Origin: CAZSBG01 sp964605145
GTDB taxonomy: Bacteria > Zhuqueibacterota > Zhuqueibacteria > Thermofontimicrobiales > Thermofontimicrobiaceae
NCBI GenBank assembly: GCA_964605145.1
Contig: CAZSBG010000009.1
Span: 1 to 64,000 of the forward strand
DNA: 64,000 nucleotides
Direction: 5' to 3'
Numbering within the stretch: position 1 is the first letter of the stretch; every line of letters starts with the position of its first letter. This document shows, piece by piece, positions 26,067 through 35,714 of the stretch. Below the pieces are notes generated by a model, which saw only the letters and a list, made by a program, of their open reading frames with translations, had not been told where the DNA came from and searched no databases. The position numbers and the translations under genes are program-made.

Positions 26067-26149
26067 TCTCACTCCATTTTTTTATTGATCCAGAAATATA
26101 GAAAATAGGATGCAGTTATTTTTATAACTATTGATTGATTTTGAGCAGA

Positions 26150-26250
26150 AGTAAAGACAAAGATAGAGGTAGATGAATAGAAATAAAACTTTAGAGGATT
26201 TAAATTCTTAATCATTTTTTTATCTTTATCTTTTCCTTAACTCTGCCTAC
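26150..26250. repeat. Low-complexity inverted word repeat
   Basis: AAAGACAAAGATAGAGGT on the left is answered by TTTATCTTTATCTTTTCC on the right, before the next gene. A similar degenerate pair (CAGAGGTAAGGCTGAG and CTCTCTCAACCTTTGCCTC) lies at 25520-25635. These are non-coding words of a type repeated throughout the window. Confidence 0.45.
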
Positions 26251-26253
26251 GTT

Positions 26254-29253
26254 TTAGGCAATTTGCCTTTTCGCAATGTGACAAAAAGTTCCATTTAAGG
26301 CCATCAATTCATCGTAAGTACCATTCTCAACAATACGACCAGCTTTAAAAACAAAAATTCGATCTGCGTTAATAACTGTACTTAATCGATGGGCAATGAC
26401 AATTCTTGTTGCTTGTAAATTCTCGAGGCTTCGGCTTACAATAGATTGTGTACGATTGTCCAGGGCGCTGGTGGCTTCATCAAAAAAGATGATTTTGGGT
26501 CGTTTCACAATAGCCCTGGCAATCAATAATCGCTGCCTTTGTCCGCCTGAAAAAGTACTTCCACCTTCACTCACTATTGTATGCATGCCCATGGGCATTT
26601 GTTTTATGTCTTCGTCCAGGCCGGCCATTCTTGCAGCTTCCCAGGAATCTTTTATTGTCAAGGGAGAGTTACCAACGATATTAGTATATATATCTCCTGA
26701 CATCAATTTACCATTTTGCAAAACAGAACCGATCTGTCGCCTCACGGCAGTAATATCCAATGTGGAGAGATCCTGGCCATCGTAAAGAATCGATCCTTTT
26801 TCTGCTGATTCAAATCCTAAGAGTACTCGTAAAGCTGTAGATTTTCCAGAACCGGATGGCCCAACAAAAGCGACAAATTCCCCCGGATTAATCTCCAGGT
26901 TTATATCATTCAGGATCAAAGGCCCATCATTTTTATATCGAAATGAAACATGGCTGATTTCGATTTTTCCTCTTAATTCTCCCGGATCAGATTTTGATAT
27001 ATCAACCTCCGGTAATGCCTCAAAGATTGGTACCGCATTTTCATAAATTGGGATTACTTTTAACAGTGATATTATGGTTGTGCTTAACTCCAGCGAACCC
27101 ATTAAAAAAGCAACAAAAGCTGCATTGAATGCTAAATAAGCGCCAGTTGAGAGGCCAGAATCTTTTAAATAAAAAGCGAAGCTAGAAAAAATAATCATAG
27201 ACGCAAGTATCGGTAACACAGAATTGAACGTGACTAAATTACCTGAGAGCATCCGTGTCTTAAATGCCAGTCTTTTCTGCTGTGTGAACTTTTTCGCCCA
27301 TGATCCAAATGAGCGTATTTCAGCCCCGGCGATTCTTAATTTTGTAATTGCAGTAATGAACTGAAATAACTCCCCTGAAATTTTGTTCTGCAACTTATTT
27401 AAAGGTCTCAGGTATTTCAAACCCATATATCCTGTTAAGATTGTCAATCCGGAAGAGATTATTACGATACTACTGGCAGCCAGCGCTAACTTCCAGCTAT
27501 AATAAAAAAGGAGTAGAAAATTAAAGATGGAAAAAATACTACCAAGAATAGTGCTGACTGTTGCACCGGAAAGAAATTTGCGGATTGCATCGATTCCCAT
27601 TGCCCTGGATGCTAAATCGCCAGATGTAAATTGCCTGAAAAATGGTATGGGTAATTTCATCAGCCGATCCCAAACGGCGGCCTGGACTGATGCTGTCATT
27701 TTTCCTTCCAAACGCAAAACCGAAATACTGCGGGTAATTTGAAATAATCCCGCTGTGATCGCACCAATACATAGTGCTAAGGTTATATAAAACAGTTGGT
27801 TGAGATCTGCGCCAGGAATGACAGCATTAAAAATAGTTCCGGTTAGAATTGGTATCATTATTCCAACTAATCCACCGGCCATTCCCATCAAAGGAATCAT
27901 GATCAGCTCACTTTTACAGTCCTGAATGCTAAACTTTAATAATTTTTTTGCATCCAGTATTTTGTCGGGAAATGGTCGATAGAACATGTAGGCTTGTGGG
28001 GCAATGGAAGATGCGACATCATAAGTGATTCGAGTTCTCATTCCTGTAGCAGGATTAAATAGTTCATAACCAGACGTCGATAAAGGAATGATTGCGACCG
28101 GTTGTTTATTTTCCTCCAAGAAACCAAGAAGGGGCCCGTTATCTTTTTGCCACCAGTTATCTTTTAAAATCACCAGTCGTGTTTTAATCCTCGATGCACG
28201 AATAATGTCATTTAAAGGCTCTTTTGTTCTGGTTCCTTCTTTTTGTTTCGGTGGGAGATTAATGGAAATACCCATTGCATTCCCAACTGCTTTACATGCA
28301 ACAAATAGAGGATCCTCAACTGATGCATAGGTTGAAGTTGATTCCTGTGATTCCAGTATTGAAGCTAATTCTCGCAGCGCAAAATCTCCAACTCGTTGAT
28401 CGTGAGCTACTTTCATTTTCGAAAGATTGAATTCATCTACTGCCAGTAATTTTGTATTGAAAAATTCGCATTTAAAGATTAAGTCGTATAATATCTCCAA
28501 TCCTTGCCAGCATTGTTCTTTGTTAATGGCTGAATTGGTATCAATGGCTGTTAATTTAGTATCCCCTGCCATTTGAAGCCAGGTATGATGAGAAATCGGG
28601 AATAGTTTGTTTGTTCCGTCTAATGGTAGTTTTTCCATACCAATAAAAAGCGGATTTCCTTCAGAATATTTTACCCACAATATTCCTTCTTTTGAGCGCA
28701 CTTTCTTCCCGTCTTCAACAAGTAAGTTATCAACGCAATCTACCATGATATCCGTACGGGAATCAATATTTTTTGATAATCCCAATGATAAACCATAAAT
28801 CCAGTGGTCTACCAATTTTATTACTTCTTGCTTCATTTCTGGAGAGGACAGGATTTGACGAAGGCGTTGAATTTTAAGGCGGTATAATTTCGTATTATGT
28901 GTTCCAACCGCCAATAAGCCAAGTCCAAGCCCATATTTTTTAATGTTCATTCCAAAAATCGCTTGACCTGCAATGGCGCTGAAAAAATGGTTGCGACTTC
29001 CTTTGACCTTTCCATTTTCCACTTGGACAGAAAAAATTTCGACTTTACCTGAATGAACATACCACACACTTTCATCATCATCCAATACAAACGGTGTATT
29101 TCCACCGACAACGCTAAGGCTGCCTTCTCGTTCAAATAAGTCTCTCAGAGAACGGGCTGATGATTTGCTGTGTTGTTTAAAAACCTCCTGTCCAATAAAG
29201 GAGGCCGTTTCAGTTGTATTATCTGGCTTGTATCCTATTGATTTATCTGCCAT
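26254..29253 (-). CDS. NHLM-type peptide ABC transporter, ATP-binding/permease without peptidase
   Basis: This 999-residue protein fits the second ABC protein of NHLM bacteriocin export systems. The first 420 residues are a soluble region with a cyclic-nucleotide-binding-like beta-roll near residues 45-160. A six-helix membrane domain (about 440-730) follows. The ABC domain has Walker A GPSGSGKST, signature FSGGQRQRL, Walker B IIFFDEATSALD and the H-loop IVIAHRLST. It has no C39 peptidase. It is encoded after the peptidase-bearing transporter, and the pair is expected to act together in exporting NHLP products across the inner membrane. Gap to the preceding gene is 269 bp of repeat-rich sequence. 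Confidence 0.93.
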   Translation of the reverse strand: MADKSIGYKPDNTTETASFIGQEVFKQHSKSSARSLRDLFEREGSLSVVGGNTPFVLDDDESVWYVHSGKVEIFSVQVENGKVKGSRNHFFSAIAGQAIFGMNIKKYGLGLGLLAVGTHNTKLYRLKIQRLRQILSSPEMKQEVIKLVDHWIYGLSLGLSKNIDSRTDIMVDCVDNLLVEDGKKVRSKEGILWVKYSEGNPLFIGMEKLPLDGTNKLFPISHHTWLQMAGDTKLTAIDTNSAINKEQCWQGLEILYDLIFKCEFFNTKLLAVDEFNLSKMKVAHDQRVGDFALRELASILESQESTSTYASVEDPLFVACKAVGNAMGISINLPPKQKEGTRTKEPLNDIIRASRIKTRLVILKDNWWQKDNGPLLGFLEENKQPVAIIPLSTSGYELFNPATGMRTRITYDVASSIAPQAYMFYRPFPDKILDAKKLLKFSIQDCKSELIMIPLMGMAGGLVGIMIPILTGTIFNAVIPGADLNQLFYITLALCIGAITAGLFQITRSISVLRLEGKMTASVQAAVWDRLMKLPIPFFRQFTSGDLASRAMGIDAIRKFLSGATVSTILGSIFSIFNFLLLFYYSWKLALAASSIVIISSGLTILTGYMGLKYLRPLNKLQNKISGELFQFITAITKLRIAGAEIRSFGSWAKKFTQQKRLAFKTRMLSGNLVTFNSVLPILASMIIFSSFAFYLKDSGLSTGAYLAFNAAFVAFLMGSLELSTTIISLLKVIPIYENAVPIFEALPEVDISKSDPGELRGKIEISHVSFRYKNDGPLILNDINLEINPGEFVAFVGPSGSGKSTALRVLLGFESAEKGSILYDGQDLSTLDITAVRRQIGSVLQNGKLMSGDIYTNIVGNSPLTIKDSWEAARMAGLDEDIKQMPMGMHTIVSEGGSTFSGGQRQRLLIARAIVKRPKIIFFDEATSALDNRTQSIVSRSLENLQATRIVIAHRLSTVINADRIFVFKAGRIVENGTYDELMALNGTFCHIAKRQIA

Positions 29254-29270
29254 AATAGCTCCTTGTTCGG

Positions 29271-29510
29271 AAAAAATATAATGGGAATTAGGAATTTGGA
29301 AAAATCAGAAGTTTCTTTTCTAATTCTGAGCTGACCTAACCTGGATAAACCAGAAATTCCAAAACACAAAAATCAAATAACAAATAAAATCCAAACTTCA
29401 AAAAGATAAATTTAAAACAATATTATTTTAATATTTCCACTGGATCTATTTTCTGCCAAAAATGGTCAGGATTTTACTTGTCAGGTACTAAAGTCTAAAA
29501 ATCCCAATTC
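29271..29510. repeat. Intergenic word-repeat cluster between ABC transporter genes
   Basis: The gap contains GGAATTAGGAATTTGG at about 29283-29300 and CAAATAACAAATAAAATCC at about 29374-29392. Near 29495-29520 it holds CCCAATTCTAATTTCC, the inverted form of the first word. It is non-coding and probably a mobile or slippage-derived repeat family, not a regulatory site. Confidence 0.5.
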
Positions 29511-29522
29511 TAATTTCCAACG

Positions 29523-31781
29523 TTAATTTTCAATCAAATTTGAGTAAGGTCCTTCCATATCTTTCAATTCGTCATGCGTCCCTCGTTGTACTACTTTTCC
29601 TCTGCTCAACACAATAATTTCATCACAGTCTCGAATTGTACTTAATCGATGCGCGACAATAAGACAAGTACATCCACGTCTACGTAAATTGTCATCAATA
29701 TTTTTTTCAGTTATGGGATCCAGCGCGCTTGTCGCTTCGTCTAAAACTAAAATTGTCGGATTATTGACCAGGGCACGGGCAATTTCTAATCTTTGCCGCT
29801 GACCACCACTAAAGTTATAACCACCTTCATCGAGAATTCCATCATACCCCCCTGGTTTCACTGTAATGTCATCATGAATACAGGCGTCTTTTGTAGCCAG
29901 CACCATATCAACCTTTGGCGCTGTAGAATCCCATAGCGTTAAGTTGTCTCTTACATTGCCTTCAAAAAGAAAAATATCCTGGTCTACCATTCCTAATGAA
30001 TTATTGATAACTGTGCGTGGAATTTCATACCTGGGTATTCCATCAAAAAGTATTTGTCCACTCCATGGTTTGTATAGACCAGCGACTAATTTGGCCACAG
30101 TGGATTTCCCACTTCCAGAACCGCCCACAAGCGCAACTCTGGCGCCGGGTTTTATTTTTAAATTCAAATTTTCGATCAATGGCTTTTCTAATCGGCTATA
30201 TCCGAAACTGACGTTTTTTAATTCTACATCTCCAGTTAATTTAATCAACATCTCGTCCTCTTCATCAACCTCTTCATTTTCGTTCTTTATCAAATCATCT
30301 TCCTCATATTTTAAAACATCATCTAACCGACTCATATCACCTTTTGCATCTTGAAGGGTGGCGCCTAAATTAACAAGCTTGCTCACAGGCCTGGTAAAGC
30401 TAGCCATCAAACTTTGAAAGGCTACCAGCATACCCATACTTAAATGGCCATTCATTACACGCAAACTTCCAATTGCCAGAATTGCAGCTGTATTGAGCAT
30501 TGTAAGAGTAACAGGAAAAGACGTTAGAATGTGTGTATAAAGGCCCAGTTTCTGCTGGGCATTCACCATTTTTGATTGGTACCCAGACCAACGAGCAAAA
30601 AATTCAGATTCACTGCCATCCGCTTTGAGCGTTTCGATCATTTGCAGTCCATTCATTGCCACACCAAGCATTTTGCCTTGCTCTTGAAGCAGTTTTTGGT
30701 TTTCGTCAATCCTCTTTCGGGAAACGTATTTTAATGCTAATACATTTAGAACCGCAATACTTATTCCAACTAATGTAAGAACAATGTCATAGTAAAACAT
30801 AAGGACTGCGTAAAAAACCAGAGTTATTAAACTGAGTACCGTAGTTGCCATTTCGCCAGAAAGTAACTGAGCAATTCGGTCATTAATCAGTACTCGTGAA
30901 GATATTTCGCCACCATATCGTTGCGAGAAAAATTCAATGGGCAATTTGAATACGTGCCACAGGAATTTACTTGAAGAACTAAGTGTGAATTTTGTTTCCA
31001 TGCGTAGCAGATAATATTGCTGCAACCATGTCAAACCGGCTCGTAGAATTGCGGTAATTCCCATTGCCAACAGCAATGGTTTTATCCAATCTTTCATTTG
31101 TTTTACTAAAAACTCATCAACAAAAATTTTACTGAAAATTGGAATGACTAATCCTGGAATTACAAGCATCAAGCTGATTAATACAATATAGACAATGGCG
31201 CTTCTGGATCCTTTTAGCCTTACTTTTAATGATTTAATGATACTTGCTTTTGCACCGCCTCGAATAAAATCTGGTCCAGGCTCAAATGTTAAAATAACAC
31301 CGGTAAATGATTCATCGAACTCTTCTTCACTGACAGTACGTGGGCCTTTTGCTGGATCGTTGAGATAAACACAATTTTTACCAAATCCTTCCAAAACAAC
31401 AAAATGGTTGAAATTCCAATGGATGATAGCCGGCAACTGCAAATTTCTCACTTGTTCAGGTTCTTTCAGAAAACCTTTGGCAATCAATCCATATTTTCGG
31501 GCTGCTTTGATCATATTGTTTGCTTTGCTGCCGTCACGTGAGACACCACATTCAATCCGTAATTCTTCTAATGGAACATATTTCGCATGATAGGCCAGAA
31601 CGATACCCAAAGCGGCTGCACCACATTCCACTGCTTCCATTTGCAGGATGGTCGGAGTTTTTGCCCGGCGTTTGCCTAAAATGTGTTTTATTATCCTGTC
31701 AAAAATTTTATTTTTAAAAATGAGGTTTAAGTTTTTCAATTTTTGATAGGTATCAGTCAATATTATTTTTACGGAATCCAT
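29523..31781 (-). CDS. NHLM-type C39-peptidase ABC transporter
   Basis: This 752-residue protein has an N-terminal C39 peptidase, a six-helix membrane domain (about 185-470) and an ABC domain. The peptidase triad is visible: C53 in QMEAVECGAAALG, H126 in HWNFNHFVVLEG and D142 in YLNDPAKG, with Q47 forming the oxyanion hole. Walker A GGSGSGKST, signature NFSGGQRQRL and Walker B ILVLDEATSALD are all present. C39 domains cut after double Gly, matching the GG sites of the precursors at 11226, 16543 and 24798. It is therefore the likely maturation and export step for all three. It sits between the HlyD gene and the second ABC gene. Confidence 0.96.
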   Translation of the reverse strand: MDSVKIILTDTYQKLKNLNLIFKNKIFDRIIKHILGKRRAKTPTILQMEAVECGAAALGIVLAYHAKYVPLEELRIECGVSRDGSKANNMIKAARKYGLIAKGFLKEPEQVRNLQLPAIIHWNFNHFVVLEGFGKNCVYLNDPAKGPRTVSEEEFDESFTGVILTFEPGPDFIRGGAKASIIKSLKVRLKGSRSAIVYIVLISLMLVIPGLVIPIFSKIFVDEFLVKQMKDWIKPLLLAMGITAILRAGLTWLQQYYLLRMETKFTLSSSSKFLWHVFKLPIEFFSQRYGGEISSRVLINDRIAQLLSGEMATTVLSLITLVFYAVLMFYYDIVLTLVGISIAVLNVLALKYVSRKRIDENQKLLQEQGKMLGVAMNGLQMIETLKADGSESEFFARWSGYQSKMVNAQQKLGLYTHILTSFPVTLTMLNTAAILAIGSLRVMNGHLSMGMLVAFQSLMASFTRPVSKLVNLGATLQDAKGDMSRLDDVLKYEEDDLIKNENEEVDEEDEMLIKLTGDVELKNVSFGYSRLEKPLIENLNLKIKPGARVALVGGSGSGKSTVAKLVAGLYKPWSGQILFDGIPRYEIPRTVINNSLGMVDQDIFLFEGNVRDNLTLWDSTAPKVDMVLATKDACIHDDITVKPGGYDGILDEGGYNFSGGQRQRLEIARALVNNPTILVLDEATSALDPITEKNIDDNLRRRGCTCLIVAHRLSTIRDCDEIIVLSRGKVVQRGTHDELKDMEGPYSNLIEN

Positions 31782-31883
31782 TTTATAAATTCCTTAGCAG
31801 TTTCAATTTTATTGGTTATAATAAATTAAGTTTTTGCCCCAAAGCCGATTAAAGCAGATTCAATTTAATCGATTAGTCATTCA

Positions 31884-33143
31884 CTAAATACCAAACTTCT
31901 CTCTGATTTTGGGAATTACTAAACTGATTGGCTTTTGCTCTCGAACAATGATAGCGCTGGAACAGAGAGTTCCACTGTGTATTTTAATTGATGGACCACT
32001 GGAAGATGACCACTTATAACCACTTTCAGTATTCGGGTCAGTGATCAGGTCTGCATAAACTTCAAATGGCGCTCCGCTTCCTGAGAGAACAGTCACGAGT
32101 TTTTCATTCTTTAAAACACGCATCATACCCTGGCCGGTGGATGGAAACTCCGCTACAGAAGTTACTTTGCCCAGCATAAATCCAAATTCCTCTTGTTTAA
32201 CTGTACTGGGAGAGATTTGAATTTCCATTCCTGGTCGTACCTTCTTCCCTTCTGTTGGAGAAATATACATGACAGCTTCGATGTCTTTAATTTTATCTCC
32301 AATTAAATCCAATTTGAACAATGGTTCTCCAGTGCGAATTACTTCTCCAACATTTTTGACTACCTCCAAAATTCTTCCGTGGTATGGACTGATAATCTTG
32401 GAATTTAATTCCAACTCATTTTTCAGTATGGACAAACTCCGTTCAGCTTCATTAATTTTTAACTGACTGGCCATGACTTCCTGTTGTTTTCTGTTTTTCA
32501 GAGACAACTCAGTTACTGAAATTTCCTTTAGCTTATTTTGTAGGTTTTCTACTTCAGCCTGGGTCGCATAAAAATTCTGCTTTGTTGACAACAATGTTTG
32601 CCTGGTAATTAGGCCTTGTTTCAACAAATCTTCCTGTACACGTACTTTCTCTTCGATCCAGTTTAATTGCTTTTTTGAAGCTTCAATAGACGAGAGCAGA
32701 ATATTCCGCTGTTGGGTCAAAAAATCAGATTGGAGTCTCAGGTCTTTCGTTCCAAAATCAATCAGTTCATCGTGTCGCAGTTTTAGCTCTTGCAGGCTTG
32801 TATCAGCTTGTTGGATTTTTAGCATCAGGGCCGGTTGAGCAATATTGACTATCACTTGCCCCTTTTTAACTTGTTCGCCACTCTGAACCAGAATATCTGT
32901 AATTTGACCATTGCCAAGAGAGACAATGTCAAAGACGCCACCTGATCTAATTAACATACCGCTTCCCATTACCTTTGTTGGAATTTCTCCATATAATCCC
33001 CATATTAAAACTGTGACCAATATGCACGCCAATGCAATAAGCGCAATCCAACCTCTTGATGTTGTAATCTGCATTAACTCGTCTAACTGCTCCGGGGAAG
33101 ATAATCTTTCCAGAGAAACTTTTCGAAACACTTGTTTTTTCAT
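31884..33143 (-). CDS. NHLM-system HlyD-type membrane fusion protein
   Basis: The 419-residue adaptor has one N-terminal membrane helix (about 32-52), a split biotinyl-lipoyl-like domain, a long periplasmic coiled-coil hairpin (about 95-245) and a beta-barrel end. It links the ABC transporters in the inner membrane to the outer-membrane channel. The start ATG overlaps the TGA of the upstream TolC-type gene (ATGA), which shows translational coupling, and AAGGAGG precedes it. Sequence layout agrees with HlyD proteins of NHLM bacteriocin systems. Confidence 0.93.
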   Translation of the reverse strand: MKKQVFRKVSLERLSSPEQLDELMQITTSRGWIALIALACILVTVLIWGLYGEIPTKVMGSGMLIRSGGVFDIVSLGNGQITDILVQSGEQVKKGQVIVNIAQPALMLKIQQADTSLQELKLRHDELIDFGTKDLRLQSDFLTQQRNILLSSIEASKKQLNWIEEKVRVQEDLLKQGLITRQTLLSTKQNFYATQAEVENLQNKLKEISVTELSLKNRKQQEVMASQLKINEAERSLSILKNELELNSKIISPYHGRILEVVKNVGEVIRTGEPLFKLDLIGDKIKDIEAVMYISPTEGKKVRPGMEIQISPSTVKQEEFGFMLGKVTSVAEFPSTGQGMMRVLKNEKLVTVLSGSGAPFEVYADLITDPNTESGYKWSSSSGPSIKIHSGTLCSSAIIVREQKPISLVIPKIREKFGI

Positions 33144-34741
33144 TGTGTTAAATCCTCCTTAAAAGGAATTGATAATAATTTGTTTGAATCTACCTCTATC
33201 CCATCCTGATTCATGTCAATTAAAGTCCCGGTTTCATACCTTAATTTTGCTATGGCTTCTGCATAGCTAAGCTGTGCTAAAATCTGGTTGAGCAAAGCGT
33301 TTGTCAACCGATCTTCGTAGAGAATTAAATCGATGAGTGTTGAAAGACCCTGTTGAAATTTGATTTTTTCATTTTCAACTGTTGACTGATATAGAGTAAT
33401 TGCTTCCTTTGATTTATTAAGTCGCTGCATACTGCTTTTGAGGTTATTAAGAGCAATAATGACATTTGATTTGATATTCCTGGCAATTTCATCGCTTTGA
33501 ATAATATTTTGTTGATATTCCGAATTTCGTTGCAATACCAGTCCATGATGAACATTTGTTGGCAATTCCCAGGTCAGTGTACCGCCAAAATTTAAGCCGG
33601 AGATATTTTGATTGAATGGCGTAAAATAATGATTAAATGTATTTCCCTCATTAAGTCCTTTGTATCCTGAATATAAATCTAAAGATAGTTTTGGCTTTTC
33701 CAGATTTTGTGATTCAACCAGGAGCACTTTGGATTCATTTTCCCTGTTCACTGACGCTTCCAGATCTGTTCGTTTTTTCAAAGCTGTATTTATGAAATAC
33801 TCGGGATCGATATTGGCAAAGACGCTGTCATTTACTATTGCAGGAAAGTCATCTATTGGTGCGGGAAGCGCGAGGATTTCCCGATTGGGGAGCCCCATAG
33901 CCAGGCCTAAACTTTGTCTTGATTGGTAGAGATCCTGCGCAGCAGCGATTCGTATTGATATTTTATCTGCCAGGTTCGCTTGTAATTGATTGATTTCAGC
34001 CCTGGGGCGTTCCTCTGCCTCGATTAGAATTTCGGTCTCCTTGACCAATTTCTGCGCTCTCAACTCAGATTCTTTCTTTATTTCAAGAATTTTGTATGAC
34101 GCCACATAGTTCCAGTAGGCAATAGTGGTAGTATAAACGTTGAATGAGGTTGAATGATTTAATTCCAACTGACTGGCTTTATATTCTATTTTTAATGCGG
34201 CTTCCCTGGCTGCCGTAACTGATTTTCCTCTTCCTCTCAACAATGGAAGCGTAGCGGTCATATTAAATTCTGCATAATTAGGCACAGTTGGATAATTAAT
34301 GCTATCTTCTATCCGATTCAATGTAATACTCGAATTAACTACAATCCCGGTTCGAAACTGTTTTTGGATGCCAATATCATAGTAAGATTGATTTTGCGTG
34401 AGATAAGATAAACCGTTTATACGTTGATCTTGAAGTAACGGATTATTATCCCTCTCAGCGCCAAGACTTGATTGAAAACTCCACGAGAATTGCCCTTCTG
34501 CGGCTATTAACTGCCCCTGTATTTGATTTACCTGCTCTTTGTATAGTCGAATATTGGGATGTTGCTTTATTGAGGTATGTACAGCACTTATTAGCTTCAA
34601 TTGTTTAATAGTGGTAATCTGAGCAGATGTGGTTGCATTTTGTAATAAAACTAAAAGAATTAGGAAACCAATCCTTTTTAATTTTTTATAAACCGCAATC
34701 AAGTTATTTTGATAAGCGCTCGCTATTCTATACATTCTCAC
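33140..34741 (-). CDS. TolC-family outer-membrane efflux protein
   Basis: This 533-residue protein has an N-terminal hydrophobic signal region (about 24-42) and two repeats of the outer-membrane efflux protein fold. The long helices carry LRGRGKSVTAAREAALKIEY and later LSYAEAIAKLRYETGTLID. It is the first gene of the minus-strand export operon and overlaps the HlyD gene by four bases. With the fusion protein and ABC transporters it completes a type I secretion route through both membranes, which implies a Gram-negative envelope. SD GGTGTGAG lies at the start; the precise N-terminus is uncertain because several in-frame starts exist. Confidence 0.93.
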   Translation of the reverse strand: MRMYRIASAYQNNLIAVYKKLKRIGFLILLVLLQNATTSAQITTIKQLKLISAVHTSIKQHPNIRLYKEQVNQIQGQLIAAEGQFSWSFQSSLGAERDNNPLLQDQRINGLSYLTQNQSYYDIGIQKQFRTGIVVNSSITLNRIEDSINYPTVPNYAEFNMTATLPLLRGRGKSVTAAREAALKIEYKASQLELNHSTSFNVYTTTIAYWNYVASYKILEIKKESELRAQKLVKETEILIEAEERPRAEINQLQANLADKISIRIAAAQDLYQSRQSLGLAMGLPNREILALPAPIDDFPAIVNDSVFANIDPEYFINTALKKRTDLEASVNRENESKVLLVESQNLEKPKLSLDLYSGYKGLNEGNTFNHYFTPFNQNISGLNFGGTLTWELPTNVHHGLVLQRNSEYQQNIIQSDEIARNIKSNVIIALNNLKSSMQRLNKSKEAITLYQSTVENEKIKFQQGLSTLIDLILYEDRLTNALLNQILAQLSYAEAIAKLRYETGTLIDMNQDGIEVDSNKLLSIPFKEDLTQ

Positions 34742-35714
34742 ACCTATGTTAGTTTGATTATTTATTTTCTATTACCGATTAGTTCTGTGCATTATTGGCA
34801 GAAAACAACAAACGACAAAATTTAAATGCACCAAAGGATGCACCAGTATATGGTTAGTCCCTATTAAATTCCAAATCTCAAAACTCAATCATCAAACTTT
34901 ATTTGAAAATACAATCCAGCCAGGGACGGGTTTGTTATTTTGGATTTTCTTATGGTGATTTGTTTATTTTTTGGTTTGTGGTTTTTGTTGTTTCCAACTT
35001 ATCCGGCTTAGGAATATGTATCTGTTTCCATACTGAATTGACTTGTATATCCATAGATTATATTAACAAAGAATATGCCTATAAATGTTATATTATTTAA
35101 CATATTAATTATTTTATAAATAAGAGATAAATAATTTGTGAAGGAAATATATAAATATAGAGTTGCAGCTCTATGTCGTGTTTGAAATAATTCTACATAA
35201 TAAGTGTTGACGCGCTGACATTTTCAACTTCAAAAAGTACCTGTCGATAAAATCTTATTCAAACTAAGTTAGACTGTTTTACGTAGAAATATAGATTAAT
35301 AATAGAATTATAACATAAAAATAAACAGTATATTATATTAATATTTAAATTATCTTGATACAAATCGAAATTCAATGACATTAGTTTTTAATGACTAATT
35401 TTCAGTCTTTGCTATTCTTGGTTTGTAATGATACTGGTTCAGCCAACCGCCTTTAAATAGAAAGGTAGCTCTATTAAAAATGAATTTTCAAACTGATTTT
35501 TTAATAATATTTTTGAATTGGCAATGTATGTCTATTAATGAGGATTAAGGGAGAATTTATGTTCACAGGTAGATTGAGATGATTATTGTGTAAAATTAAT
35601 CAATTGTCTGGTAAAATGAGCAGGATAATTGGGGAGCACAGAAAAAAAAGCGGCTGGCCCTTCTTCGTAAAAGATCCAACCGCTGTAAATATATGACCAG
35701 ATAATTTTCAAACA
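34742..35714. other. Long non-coding region between RiPP export operon and PPDK
   Basis: No credible gene was found in 973 bp. At 34866-34990 are word repeats (CCAAATCTCAAAACTC and GGTGATTTGTTTATTTTTTGG). The rest to 35560 is AT-rich. The export operon promoter should lie on the minus strand near 34750-34860. A terminator for PPDK is at 35642-35684. Confidence 0.5.
35642..35684 (-). terminator. Rho-independent terminator of the PPDK gene
   Basis: On the minus strand AGCGGTTGG (35684-35676) pairs with CCAGCCGCT (35657-35649), one G-T wobble, followed by eight T. It lies about 30 bp after the PPDK stop codon. Confidence 0.85.

Noticed and set aside
35441..35460. The word CCGCCTTTAAAT, which also occurs as its complement at 1743-1754 within the candidate structured RNA
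   Set aside because: Only 12 bases are shared and the flanks differ, so chance similarity cannot be excluded and no second RNA element can be drawn.
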